Source: Kordiimonadaceae bacterium
GTDB lineage: Bacteria; Pseudomonadota; Alphaproteobacteria; Sphingomonadales; Kordiimonadaceae
Length of the DNA stretch: 6,788 nucleotides
NCBI GenBank assembly: GCA_016763495.1
Contig: JAESTR010000168.1
Coordinates: 1-6,788 of the forward strand
Direction of reading: 5' to 3'
Within the stretch, counting starts at the first letter, position 1, and every line of letters starts with the position of its first letter. Shown one piece after another: positions 1-6,058 of this stretch. Made by a program: the position numbers and the translations under genes. The notes under the pieces were generated by a model. It saw only the letters and a program-made list of their open reading frames with translations, ran no database searches and was not told the DNA's origin.

Positions 1-2344
1 CAACCGGCGACCACACACCACCAAAGCTCCAAACAAATGTCGTACCTATTGTGGAATAGTCAGAGTAACGCGCCGAAGCGTTAACACGTAGTTCTTCCGC
101 AAAGGTAACGCCTGACAGAATTGGCAGGTCTATTTCACCGAACAACTCATACACGTCATAGCTACCACCGGCATCTAGGACCAACGCACCAGAATCGTAC
201 GCACCGCCGTTAAGCAAGCTTTCTTGTGAAAAAGCCTCATTTTGGCCAACGCTCACACCTTGCTGTATTGTAGGTGTTGTCACCGGAGCAATACCAAGCG
301 CTAAAGGATCAAATGTGCTGGACGATTCCTCTTTACGATATTCAGCGCCAAGAACAAAGCCAACAGCCCCGCCTGGGAGTTCAAACCAGTCGCCACTATC
401 ACCAGCAACATAGCCTGAGAGCACAAATTGCTCTTGGGTGAAATGGGCTTCAGCATCATAGAGTACAAAATCTGCCGCAGCTTGACTTACACCACCAGAA
501 GCGAAACCAAAAACATTAAGTGGCTGACAAGAGCCATCGCCTGGATTGAAACTGAAATAGCCAGGATCACCCGTTGGAATACCAAATATTGTAGACGGTG
601 GCGCTGCGGGATCACTATCTGAGCGACAAACCGGATTGCCGTTTACGTCTGACACCACGTCAATCGCAGCAAAGAAACGGTCCATAAGAACAGCTCTACT
701 GTTATTGACCTGATCGAACCTGCCGTAGTTAGCAGACAATTCAAAATTCCAACCATTATCAAATTCGCCATCGATACCACCAACTACTCGGTATGTTTCA
801 CGCGTATTTTTGTCAAAATGGTTACCACCAATGGTAGGGTCAACGGTAACGAACAACCCACCAGCATCGTTAGAAACACCTTGTAATTCCGTAGGAATGA
901 AGGGGTTGTCTGGGCTAACAGTGAGCAAATCAGTGAATATGGTAGAACCGCCGCCATACTCAGTTACTTGCCTAACATACTTGGCTTCACCAAATAGACG
1001 GATGTTATCTGTAAGCTGGAAAGTACCGTTTAAGTTAACTGCAACTTTTTCGTTCTGGGGTAAAAGTGTTGCAAAGCTTTGATCAGCCAAAATACCATCA
1101 CCACCAAAGTGGTTAAAGTTACCAACAATTAAACCGTCGCGCACGGGGCGAATGCCATCAGGTGTTTGAACCCAGCACCCACCAGCAAAACCAAAGCCAT
1201 TAAATGCGATAGAACTATTGTAGCCAGTAAAACTGTCAAGACAGTCATTAACACCGTTACCATCTAGATCAATATTCGGGTTACCGAAATCTGCTGGGGC
1301 AATCGTGCCGTAGCTAGACGTAATGTTAAATGCTAGCTGCTCAAGCACTGCGTTAGGTGCCGCGCCAGCAGCTTGTGCAAACAAAGCTGTTTCCGCTGCA
1401 GTTAATGTTGGGGCGGAGCCGAATGCATCAGTATAGGATGCGATAAAGCCATCAGTAGTTGGAATACGAAATCCGCGCGAGAAGAACCCGTTATCTGGAT
1501 TATAGAATTGCGCGAGATTTGGCGTTGCGCCGGCTGTGATATCACCTTGCTGGAAACGACCAAGCGGGTTGGGGAATGCCGCACTTGCTACACGCTCGTC
1601 TCGAGAAAACCCACGATCTCCTTCAAGAACCCGTGCTGAACCACTATAGTCTAGTGCAACAGTGAAGTTACCACGATCATTGGCAAAGTTTTTACCGTAT
1701 AGAATGCTAGCTTTATACCGTTCGGCATCACCGCCGTCCGCGACACTGGCTTGAACGTCAGCTGACAGACCTTCATAGTCATCTTTGAGAATGAAGTTCA
1801 CAACACCGGTTACAGCATCTGCACCATATACTGATGATGCGCCGCCAGTTAGTGTTTCTACACGCTCAATAAGAGCGGCGGGAGTTGAGCCAATATCAAC
1901 TGATTGCGTACCTGATGCGCCAGAAACATGTCGGCGACCATTCACTAGTACCAATGTCCGCTCTGGGCCTAAGCCGCGAAGTGACAATATAGATTGGCCG
2001 AGTGCAAAAGACCGGCTGCCCCCCGTAATGAAAGGACTATCTACAGAATTCTCAGCTGTCACACTTGTTGAAAGCGCAGGATTGTCATTCAACAATTCAG
2101 TGATATCAATTTCGCCTGAAATACGGAACTGCTCGCTGGTGACACTAGCAACTGGTGCTGAACCCGCTACGTTAGCATCGCGCCTGATGCGCGAACCCGT
2201 TACAACAACTTCTTCCAGCTCTGTCTCTTCAGTCTCTGCATCTTGTGCATAAACACGATTAAACCCACCAGTCGTCACCAGTGCCAGTAATGTAGCCGCG
2301 CTGGCTGACATTTTTAAAAAGTTTTTGTGGTATGTAGTAGGCAT
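1..2344 (-). CDS. TonB-dependent outer-membrane receptor, N-terminal 781 codons (C-terminus outside the window)
   Basis: The minus-strand frame is open from an ATG at 2344 to the window edge. The protein starts with a signal peptide of about 33 residues (cleavage likely after VYA, before QD). A TonB-box-like stretch EEVVVTGSRI follows at residues 44-53. The plug domain spans about 60-187 and shows SLRGLGPERTLVLVNGRR (121-138), IERVETLTGGASSVYGADA (159-177) and GVVNFILK (180-187), all hallmarks of the family. The rest is beta-barrel with long loops. Cysteine pairs C368/C390 and C573/C606 fit disulfide-bonded extracellular loops, and a DLDGNGVND stretch (359-367) resembles a calcium-binding loop. 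Such receptors import siderophores, cobalamin, glycans or other large substrates using TonB-ExbB-ExbD energy; the substrate here cannot be told. A strong Shine-Dalgarno AAGGAGAGG (complement of 2351-2359) supports the start. At full length it would probably be 900-1000 residues. No frameshift or stop is seen in the visible part. Confidence 0.95.
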   Translation of the reverse strand, partial: MPTTYHKNFLKMSASAATLLALVTTGGFNRVYAQDAETEETELEEVVVTGSRIRRDANVAGSAPVASVTSEQFRISGEIDITELLNDNPALSTSVTAENSVDSPFITGGSRSFALGQSILSLRGLGPERTLVLVNGRRHVSGASGTQSVDIGSTPAALIERVETLTGGASSVYGADAVTGVVNFILKDDYEGLSADVQASVADGGDAERYKASILYGKNFANDRGNFTVALDYSGSARVLEGDRGFSRDERVASAAFPNPLGRFQQGDITAGATPNLAQFYNPDNGFFSRGFRIPTTDGFIASYTDAFGSAPTLTAAETALFAQAAGAAPNAVLEQLAFNITSSYGTIAPADFGNPNIDLDGNGVNDCLDSFTGYNSSIAFNGFGFAGGCWVQTPDGIRPVRDGLIVGNFNHFGGDGILADQSFATLLPQNEKVAVNLNGTFQLTDNIRLFGEAKYVRQVTEYGGGSTIFTDLLTVSPDNPFIPTELQGVSNDAGGLFVTVDPTIGGNHFDKNTRETYRVVGGIDGEFDNGWNFELSANYGRFDQVNNSRAVLMDRFFAAIDVVSDVNGNPVCRSDSDPAAPPSTIFGIPTGDPGYFSFNPGDGSCQPLNVFGFASGGVSQAAADFVLYDAEAHFTQEQFVLSGYVAGDSGDWFELPGGAVGFVLGAEYRKEESSSTFDPLALGIAPVTTPTIQQGVSVGQNEAFSQESLLNGGAYDSGALVLDAGGSYDVYELFGEIDLPILSGVTFAEELRVNASARYSDYSTIGTTFVWSFGGVWSPV

Positions 2345-2350
2345 TATGTG

Positions 2351-2359
2351 CCTCTCCTT
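2351..2359 (-). promoter_or_regulatory. Ribosome-binding site of the TonB-dependent receptor
   Basis: The minus strand reads AAGGAGAGG here, close to the ideal Shine-Dalgarno, with the core AGGAG ending 9 nt before the ATG at 2344. It fixes the receptor start in preference to the in-frame Met12, which would cut away the basic part of the signal peptide. Confidence 0.75.
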
Positions 2360-2404
2360 CGATGTTGGCCTTCGCTCCCCCAAAACAGACCGCCGTATTA
2401 TTCA

Positions 2405-2410
2405 ATTATA
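2405..2410 (-). promoter_or_regulatory. Possible proximal -10 box for the TonB-dependent receptor
   Basis: A perfect TATAAT is read on the minus strand 61 bp before the receptor ATG. No good -35 element lies 16-18 bp upstream; that position is occupied by a bulged inverted repeat (2415-2437). It could be an activator-dependent promoter or a chance match in AT-rich DNA. Confidence 0.25.
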
Positions 2411-2414
2411 AGGT

Positions 2415-2437
2415 CGGGTACCAACTCTTTTGGCCCG
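2415..2437. repeat. Bulged inverted repeat upstream of the TonB-dependent receptor
   Basis: The left arm CGGG-(TA)-CCAA pairs with the right arm TTGGCCCG around a 5-nt CTCTT loop, giving 8 base pairs with a two-base bulge. It sits immediately upstream of a TATAAT on the minus strand, where an operator would be expected. There is no T-tract after it on either strand, so it is not an intrinsic terminator. Confidence 0.35.
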
Positions 2438-2573
2438 TCATCCACAACAGCACATAGTGTAGGTATACGCCCTTATGTATAATTCAATATGCACACTGCT
2501 ATTGGCACTCTGCACTAGCAACAAAGTCCCGAACACATATAAACCGTACTTAACTGTGAACTTATGTGGTTTT

Positions 2574-2603
2574 ATTATATATTATTGCTTTAATGTCTCA
2601 CAA
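2574..2603 (-). promoter_or_regulatory. Candidate sigma70-type promoter for the TonB-dependent receptor
   Basis: On the minus strand TTGTGA (complement of 2598-2603, 4 of 6 matches to TTGACA) is followed after 18 bp by a perfect TATAAT (complement of 2574-2579). Transcription would start near 2567 and give a leader of about 220 nt before the receptor ATG. The surroundings are AT-rich, so chance similarity is possible. Confidence 0.35.
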
Positions 2604-2635
2604 TCGGCCATTAAATGAGCGTTTCACAGGAAGTT

Positions 2636-2650
2636 TTAACTCTTAGTTAA
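2636..2650. promoter_or_regulatory. CtrA-like box, TTAA-N7-TTAA, palindromic
   Basis: The sequence TTAACTCTTAGTTAA is a perfect inverted repeat (TTAACT, CTT, AGTTAA) and matches the alphaproteobacterial CtrA consensus TTAA-N7-TTAA. The same palindrome with only the three central bases changed occurs at 4027-4041. It lies downstream of the DUF2336 gene, about 290 bp before the receptor start and about 33 bp upstream of the -35 element at 2598-2603. Identity as a CtrA site is inferred from the consensus only. Confidence 0.45.
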
Positions 2651-2829
2651 TAAATTAAACTAAAGTGCAGGTATCTGACGCAAGCTAGAATGCTAAAGCC
2701 TAGGAAAATCAAGCCATATATAATATTATATGTAGTCCGGCACTGAAAGTGCCAACGCAAGAAAAAGTCCTGCAGCATGCGCCACAGGAGAGCTTTAAGG
2801 CCGATTTCTCTTGCTAATTTTTTATACAC
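2647..2829 (-). CDS. Doubtful small protein, 60 residues, basic amphipathic N-terminus plus one membrane segment
   Basis: I do not recognise this ORF. It begins at GTG, 22 bp after the DUF2336 stop and on the same strand, so it could be the last gene of that transcript. The N-terminal half (LAREIGLKALLWRMLQDFF) could form an amphipathic helix with basic residues; residues about 35-53 (YNIIYGLIFLGFSILACV) could form one transmembrane helix. Against it are the GTG start, only a weak GGCGG about 15 nt upstream in place of a Shine-Dalgarno, and an AT-rich setting with palindromes inside the frame. It may be a real small membrane protein or a chance ORF. Confidence 0.25.
   Translation of the reverse strand: MYKKLAREIGLKALLWRMLQDFFLRWHFQCRTTYNIIYGLIFLGFSILACVRYLHFSLIY
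2718..2731. repeat. AT-only 14-bp perfect palindrome
   Basis: The sequence ATATAATATTATAT is its own reverse complement. It contains a TATAAT-like hexamer on both strands. In this AT-rich gap it may be chance or a weak promoter-like element. Confidence 0.4.
2739..2753. repeat. Short perfect hairpin GGCACT-GAA-AGTGCC
   Basis: A 6-bp perfect stem with a 3-nt loop lies about 100 bp beyond the DUF2336 stop codon. Neither strand has a T-tract directly after it, so it is not a canonical intrinsic terminator. It could still be a transcript 3'-end structure for the DUF2336 mRNA. Confidence 0.4.
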
Positions 2830-2851
2830 TAAATGTGATGATCACCGCCAC

Positions 2852-3976
2852 TTAACTTGCAACAGCGGCATCCACGTCTGTTTTTTCCAATTTCCCAATC
2901 AGATAATCAAGGTTATCCGAATCCACATGGTTTTCTACGCTGGTTAAAACACGTTCAATCATTAACTGCCTGAACATACCCCGGTCGTCCCCACCTGTGA
3001 GGACCATTTCATCGGCTACATCAAGGGCTGCTTTGGCCATTGAGTAAAACTGGGGCGGCATTTTGGCAGCATCAAAAAGCCGTTTGAAGCCCAAATCCCC
3101 TTTATCGTGAATAAGAGCATAAGCATTCAATACGGGGATGCCTACTTTAACAGCCAACGACACTTCAAAGAATGTTGTGTCGCCCAGACACAAAGCGCGC
3201 AACATCATCGTAGAGGTTAACCGGCCATTGTCATGCAACTGGGTCACTAGCTCTTTAACAGTTGAACGGGCTTCGCCTTCAACCAAAGATACGGTTGCTT
3301 TCTCTCGGCTTGCAAGTAACAGATCGCTAGCAAGTGTTTCGGAAACCTCGTGATGCGTCATAATATGATCACGCAAACGTTCAGAAACCAGTGTCACAAG
3401 CCGTTCAGCAACGCCAACAGGCAAGCTTTCCCGCTCAGCCATAGGAGCATGCACAACTTCGCTGTCGCCGTACTGGTCCAACACTTTCACAAGCGTGCTT
3501 TCCTTCAGGTCTGCCCCTTCGTTTCCTACAAGGGCAGCTACGGCATGCTCATTCCCGCTATCAATCAACACGTCAGCGACACCTTCAGACACACTACCGC
3601 GCCCAGCAACTGTCTTCTGCACGTCAGACCCTCGGCTTCTGACCAATTCAATCAAATCAGCATCGGTTAACACAACAGAACTTGCGATAAGCGGCATTGC
3701 TACAGCGTCGACATCCTTAGCGAGTGACTGCGCTACATCATGCGGTAGTTCAGGATTATCTTTGAGGCTCTCCGAAAGCGCCTGCCGGACACGCACCTCG
3801 GCATCTTTAAGCATGTGCCTAAAAATACTTTCCGCTAGCGTTCGCTCTTCATCGGTCAAATCAGGATTAGCAAAAGTAGCGGCAACTTTTGTTGCTGCAA
3901 TTGCGCGATTTTCACCATTTGGATCCTGAAGAAGTTTCGCAACGTCTGCACTGGATAATATCGTACTGTCTGACAA
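2852..3976 (-). CDS. DUF2336 domain protein (helical-repeat, function unknown)
   Basis: A complete 374-residue protein, soluble and without signal peptide or membrane segments. The N-terminal part (residues 8-35) SSADVAKLLQDP...ENRAIAATKVAA is followed by LTDEERTLAESIFRHMLKDA and EVRVRQALSESLKDNPELPHDVAQSLAKDVD, the typical opening of DUF2336 proteins, with HEAT-like helical pairs. This repeat architecture usually serves protein binding; no catalytic motif is visible. The start is a TTG at 3976: a TAA stop lies in frame five codons upstream, an AGGA ribosome-binding site lies 7 nt before it, and the next in-frame Met is residue 55, inside the conserved domain. The gene is divergent from the symporter gene. 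A CtrA-like box 51-65 bp upstream suggests cell-cycle or motility-linked control, an inference from the site alone. The family is largely alphaproteobacterial and its biochemical role is not established. Confidence 0.92.
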   Translation of the reverse strand: MSDSTILSSADVAKLLQDPNGENRAIAATKVAATFANPDLTDEERTLAESIFRHMLKDAEVRVRQALSESLKDNPELPHDVAQSLAKDVDAVAMPLIASSVVLTDADLIELVRSRGSDVQKTVAGRGSVSEGVADVLIDSGNEHAVAALVGNEGADLKESTLVKVLDQYGDSEVVHAPMAERESLPVGVAERLVTLVSERLRDHIMTHHEVSETLASDLLLASREKATVSLVEGEARSTVKELVTQLHDNGRLTSTMMLRALCLGDTTFFEVSLAVKVGIPVLNAYALIHDKGDLGFKRLFDAAKMPPQFYSMAKAALDVADEMVLTGGDDRGMFRQLMIERVLTSVENHVDSDNLDYLIGKLEKTDVDAAVAS

Positions 3977-3983
3977 GGCTAAA

Positions 3984-3987
3984 TCCT
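3984..3987 (-). promoter_or_regulatory. Ribosome-binding site deciding the TTG start of the DUF2336 gene
   Basis: The minus strand reads AGGA 7 nt before TTG at 3976-3974. With the in-frame TAA five codons upstream of the TTG, it makes this rare start codon the best choice. Confidence 0.65.
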
Positions 3988-4026
3988 GTTACAAAAGGGT
4001 TCGACATACACGCTAAGGCAAACTGG

Positions 4027-4041
4027 TTAACTGCTAGTTAA
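4027..4041. promoter_or_regulatory. CtrA-like box upstream of the DUF2336 gene, TTAA-N7-TTAAC
   Basis: The sequence TTAACTGCTAGTTAA is a perfect inverted repeat (TTAACT, GCT, AGTTAA). Read on the minus strand, towards the DUF2336 gene, it is TTAACTAGCAGTTAACC, a full match to the CtrA consensus TTAA-N7-TTAAC. A further half-site TTAACT lies at 4057-4062. The box ends 51 bp before the DUF2336 TTG, a distance suitable for an activator overlapping the -35 region of a promoter starting near 4005. Function is inferred; no experimental support is available here. Confidence 0.55.
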
Positions 4042-4065
4042 AGTATGCGGCATATTTTAACTAAC

Positions 4066-4071
4066 ATTATA
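4066..4071 (-). promoter_or_regulatory. Perfect -10 hexamer facing the DUF2336 gene
   Basis: TATAAT is read on the minus strand; a start site near 4060 would give a leader of about 85 nt for the DUF2336 gene. The -35 region 17 bp upstream is poor. If this promoter is used, the CtrA-like box at 4027-4041 would lie downstream of the start site and would more likely repress than activate it. Confidence 0.3.
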
Positions 4072-4102
4072 CAATAATTGCAGTCTTGATGGTAGGTTTC
4101 CA

Positions 4103-4131
4103 TTGAGCCAAAGCATTTTACGAGCTAGCAT
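4103..4131 (+). promoter_or_regulatory. Candidate promoter of the AGCS symporter gene
   Basis: TTGAGC (4103-4108) and TAGCAT (4126-4131) are spaced by 17 bp, each with 4 of 6 matches to the sigma70 consensus. The start near 4138 would give a leader of about 90 nt that includes the hairpin at 4149-4165. The matches are moderate only. Confidence 0.3.
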
Positions 4132-4148
4132 GCCCCACAAAATTAATC

Positions 4149-4165
4149 GAGCAGATTTTCTGCTC
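4149..4165 (+). repeat. Leader hairpin GAGCAGA-TTT-TCTGCTC before the symporter gene
   Basis: A perfect 7-bp stem with a TTT loop, about 50 nt before the symporter's ribosome-binding site. No T-tract follows, so it is not a terminator in the plus direction. It may be an operator or an mRNA leader structure. Confidence 0.5.
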
Positions 4166-4228
4166 CAACAACAATGGGGATAGGCGTGCGGGGAAAATAT
4201 GGCACGCTTTTCTACCGGGGGAACTGTA

Positions 4229-5911
4229 ATGAAGCGCCTTTTGGCAATTTTGGCATGCTTTTCACTTTTTGTGCAAGCCTCGCATGCCGCGTCACTCCAA
4301 GATGATTTAACAGCAGCACTCTGTAAAGACGGCATCGCAGTTGACGCGCTACCAGCCCAACTTTCAGCTGAGTTTTCAAGACTGGCGGCAGCGGGAACAG
4401 CTATTAGCTGCCCTGAGGCATCCTTTTCCGATTCTGTAAATACCGTCATGGCACCTATCAGCAAATTCATATCAGACATCGTGTTTTTCGGTGCGCCAAT
4501 GGGTTGGTTGGTTGACGATGCGCCTGACTTACCCCTGATTGTTATTTGGCTTTTGGGCGGCGCGGTATTTTTCTCATGTTATATGGGTTTCCCGAACATT
4601 CGCGGCTTCAAACAGTCAATGAAGATTGTTAAAGGCACCTATGATGACCCCAACGACCCAGGCGAAGTAACACACTTCCAAGCCTTGTCTGCCGCGGTTT
4701 CAGGTACAGTTGGGCTTGGCAATATTGCCGGTGTAGCCATTGCAGTTTCAATCGGCGGCCCTGGTGCTACTTTCTGGATGATCCTCAGCGGCCTGTTTGG
4801 CATGACCAGCAAATTCGTTGAATGTACACTGGGCGTTAAATACCGCGAGATTGATGAAAATGGTGTCGTATCTGGTGGCCCAATGTATTATCTTTCCAAA
4901 GGGTTAGCGAACAGAGGGTTGCCTAACCTGGGGAAAATTCTTGCTGTTTTTGCCGCGATTATGTGTATCGGCGGCGCTTACGGTGCGGGCGCTATGTTCC
5001 AGGTTAACCAATCTGCGCTCCAGTTTACCAACCAAATCACGGCCCTAACAGGCGGTGCAGACAGCTTCTTCTACGGTAAAGGCTGGATTTTCGGTATTGT
5101 TTTTGCTGGTGTCGTTGGCATGGTAATCATCGGGGGCATTAAAAAAATCACCCATGTTACTGAGCTTCTAGTTCCCGTAATGGCGATCACATATATCTCT
5201 GTATCCCTGTTTGTCATCTTCTCTCATTTCGACCAGATACCAGCCGCTATTGGTCAGATACTAAGTGGTGCATTCACTGGTGAAGGCGTGCAAGGCGGGA
5301 TTATCGGCGTATTGATCCAAGGCTTACGCAGGGCTTCTTTCTCTAACGAGGCGGGCCTTGGCTCAGCCTCTATTGCTCACGCAGCAGCTAAAACCAAAGA
5401 GCCTGTCTCAGAAGGCCTCGTAGCGCTACTAGAGCCTTTCATCGATACGGTAGTGATTTGCACAATCACGGCACTGGTTATTATCCTGACAGGGTCTTTT
5501 GATGCGAATGCATCGGGCACAGCCGCCGGTATTGCGCTAACATCTAACGCGTTTGGCTCCGTCGTTGACTGGTTCCCATACGTGCTAACGGTAGCCGTTA
5601 TTATGTTCGCATTCTCCACATCCCTAACGTGGTTCTATTATGGCCAGCGTTCGTTCTTGTGGCTTGTTGGCGACAAACCGGGCGCAGACTTTGCTTTTAA
5701 AATTTCGTACTTGCTGACGCTAGTCATTGGGTCTGCAATGTCACTCGCCCCGGTGATGGACATGGCAGATGCTTTATTGCTTGCAATGGGTATTCCTAAC
5801 GTGCTCGGCCTGTTCTTGCTCCGCAAGGAGGTTAAAGCAATGCTGGATGACTATTTTGCTCGTATTAAGTCAGGTGTTATCAAGCCCTATGTGGGAAATA
5901 AAGAAAGCTAA
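4229..5911 (+). CDS. Sodium/alanine (glycine) symporter, AGCS family, with signal-peptide extension
   Basis: An inner-membrane transporter that takes up alanine, glycine or related amino acids with Na+ (TC 2.A.25 family). Diagnostic motifs are GTVGLGNIAGVAIA (159-172), GGPGATFWM just after it, SGGPMYYL (215-222), GAFTGEGVQGG, and LRRASFSNEAGLGSASIAHA around 372-378, followed by EPFIDTVVICTITALVIILTG. Many hydrophobic segments cover the rest. With 560 residues it is longer than the usual 450-500. The surplus is N-terminal: a signal peptide (MKRLLAILACFSLFVQASHA) and about 60 residues with Cys32 and Cys61 before the first transporter helices. I chose the ATG at 4229 because it starts the signal peptide directly and has GGGGGA 6 nt upstream; an in-frame ATG at 4199, also with a GGGGA, would add 10 residues (MARFSTGGTV). 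It is divergent from the DUF2336 gene and is followed by its own terminator, so it is probably monocistronic. The exact substrate is not determined. Confidence 0.95.
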   Translation: MKRLLAILACFSLFVQASHAASLQDDLTAALCKDGIAVDALPAQLSAEFSRLAAAGTAISCPEASFSDSVNTVMAPISKFISDIVFFGAPMGWLVDDAPDLPLIVIWLLGGAVFFSCYMGFPNIRGFKQSMKIVKGTYDDPNDPGEVTHFQALSAAVSGTVGLGNIAGVAIAVSIGGPGATFWMILSGLFGMTSKFVECTLGVKYREIDENGVVSGGPMYYLSKGLANRGLPNLGKILAVFAAIMCIGGAYGAGAMFQVNQSALQFTNQITALTGGADSFFYGKGWIFGIVFAGVVGMVIIGGIKKITHVTELLVPVMAITYISVSLFVIFSHFDQIPAAIGQILSGAFTGEGVQGGIIGVLIQGLRRASFSNEAGLGSASIAHAAAKTKEPVSEGLVALLEPFIDTVVICTITALVIILTGSFDANASGTAAGIALTSNAFGSVVDWFPYVLTVAVIMFAFSTSLTWFYYGQRSFLWLVGDKPGADFAFKISYLLTLVIGSAMSLAPVMDMADALLLAMGIPNVLGLFLLRKEVKAMLDDYFARIKSGVIKPYVGNKES

Positions 5912-5948
5912 CTCAGTTCAGCTTAATACAGAGGCATTCTAACGCTTG

Positions 5949-5962
5949 CCTATTGTAATAGG
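5949..5962. repeat. Inverted repeat CCTATT-GT-AATAGG
   Basis: A perfect 6-bp dyad with a 2-bp spacer between the symporter stop and the terminator. The spacer is too short for a stable RNA loop without opening pairs. It could be a small operator for the cytochrome gene or chance. Confidence 0.3.
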
Positions 5963-5990
5963 TTCATCTGACATTAAGTAGAAATAGAGT

Positions 5991-6023
5991 AACTGGCGGG
6001 CATAGTTCCCGCCAGTTTTTGTT
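5991..6023 (+). terminator. Rho-independent terminator of the symporter gene
   Basis: AACTGGCGGG pairs perfectly with CCCGCCAGTT (10 bp) around a 7-nt CATAGTT loop, followed by TTTGTT; with the last stem bases the T-run is five before the G. It begins 79 bp after the symporter stop. In the minus direction the stem is followed by ACTCTATTTC, so it is essentially one-way. Confidence 0.9.
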
Positions 6024-6058
6024 GGGAACACTATTGTCACTTTAGGGAAACGACATAC

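Larger units (their letters stand above)
2345..2851. other. Intergenic gap between the DUF2336 gene and the TonB-dependent receptor
   Basis: This 507-bp stretch is AT-rich compared with the genes on both sides. It holds the receptor's ribosome-binding site, two candidate minus-strand promoters, a bulged inverted repeat (2415-2437), a CtrA-like box (2636-2650), an AT-only palindrome (2718-2731), a short hairpin (2739-2753) and one doubtful 60-codon ORF (2647-2829). I see no tRNA, insertion sequence, remnant of a known gene, or convincing intrinsic terminator for the upstream gene. Confidence 0.7.

Noticed and set aside
1402..1584. Minus-strand 60-codon open frame inside the receptor gene
   Set aside because: It is an alternative frame of the receptor coding sequence, with no recognisable protein features.
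428..2252. Plus-strand open frames at 428-622, 810-1082 and 1785-2252
   Set aside because: They lie antisense to the TonB-dependent receptor, whose frame is unbroken and carries clear family motifs. Their translations resemble no family and are low-complexity.
2739..2753. GGCACT-GAA-AGTGCC hairpin as an intrinsic terminator of the DUF2336 transcript
   Set aside because: The stem is short and no T-tract follows on the minus strand.
3138..3929. Plus-strand open frames antisense to the DUF2336 gene (3138-3353, 3350-3670, 3495-3929)
   Set aside because: They are shadows of a well-supported gene and have serine/threonine-rich translations typical of antisense frames.
4199..4228. Upstream ATG as the symporter start
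   Set aside because: It would put ten extra residues before a well-formed signal peptide. The ATG at 4229 has its own Shine-Dalgarno with better spacing. The upstream start is not excluded.
4057..4479. Minus-strand 140-codon open frame across the divergent promoter region and the symporter N-terminus
   Set aside because: It overlaps the symporter signal peptide and extension, runs through the intergenic regulatory sites, and has no recognisable domain.
5377..5826. Minus-strand open frames inside the symporter gene (5377-5619, 5638-5826)
   Set aside because: They are antisense to conserved AGCS motifs and show no protein-like features.
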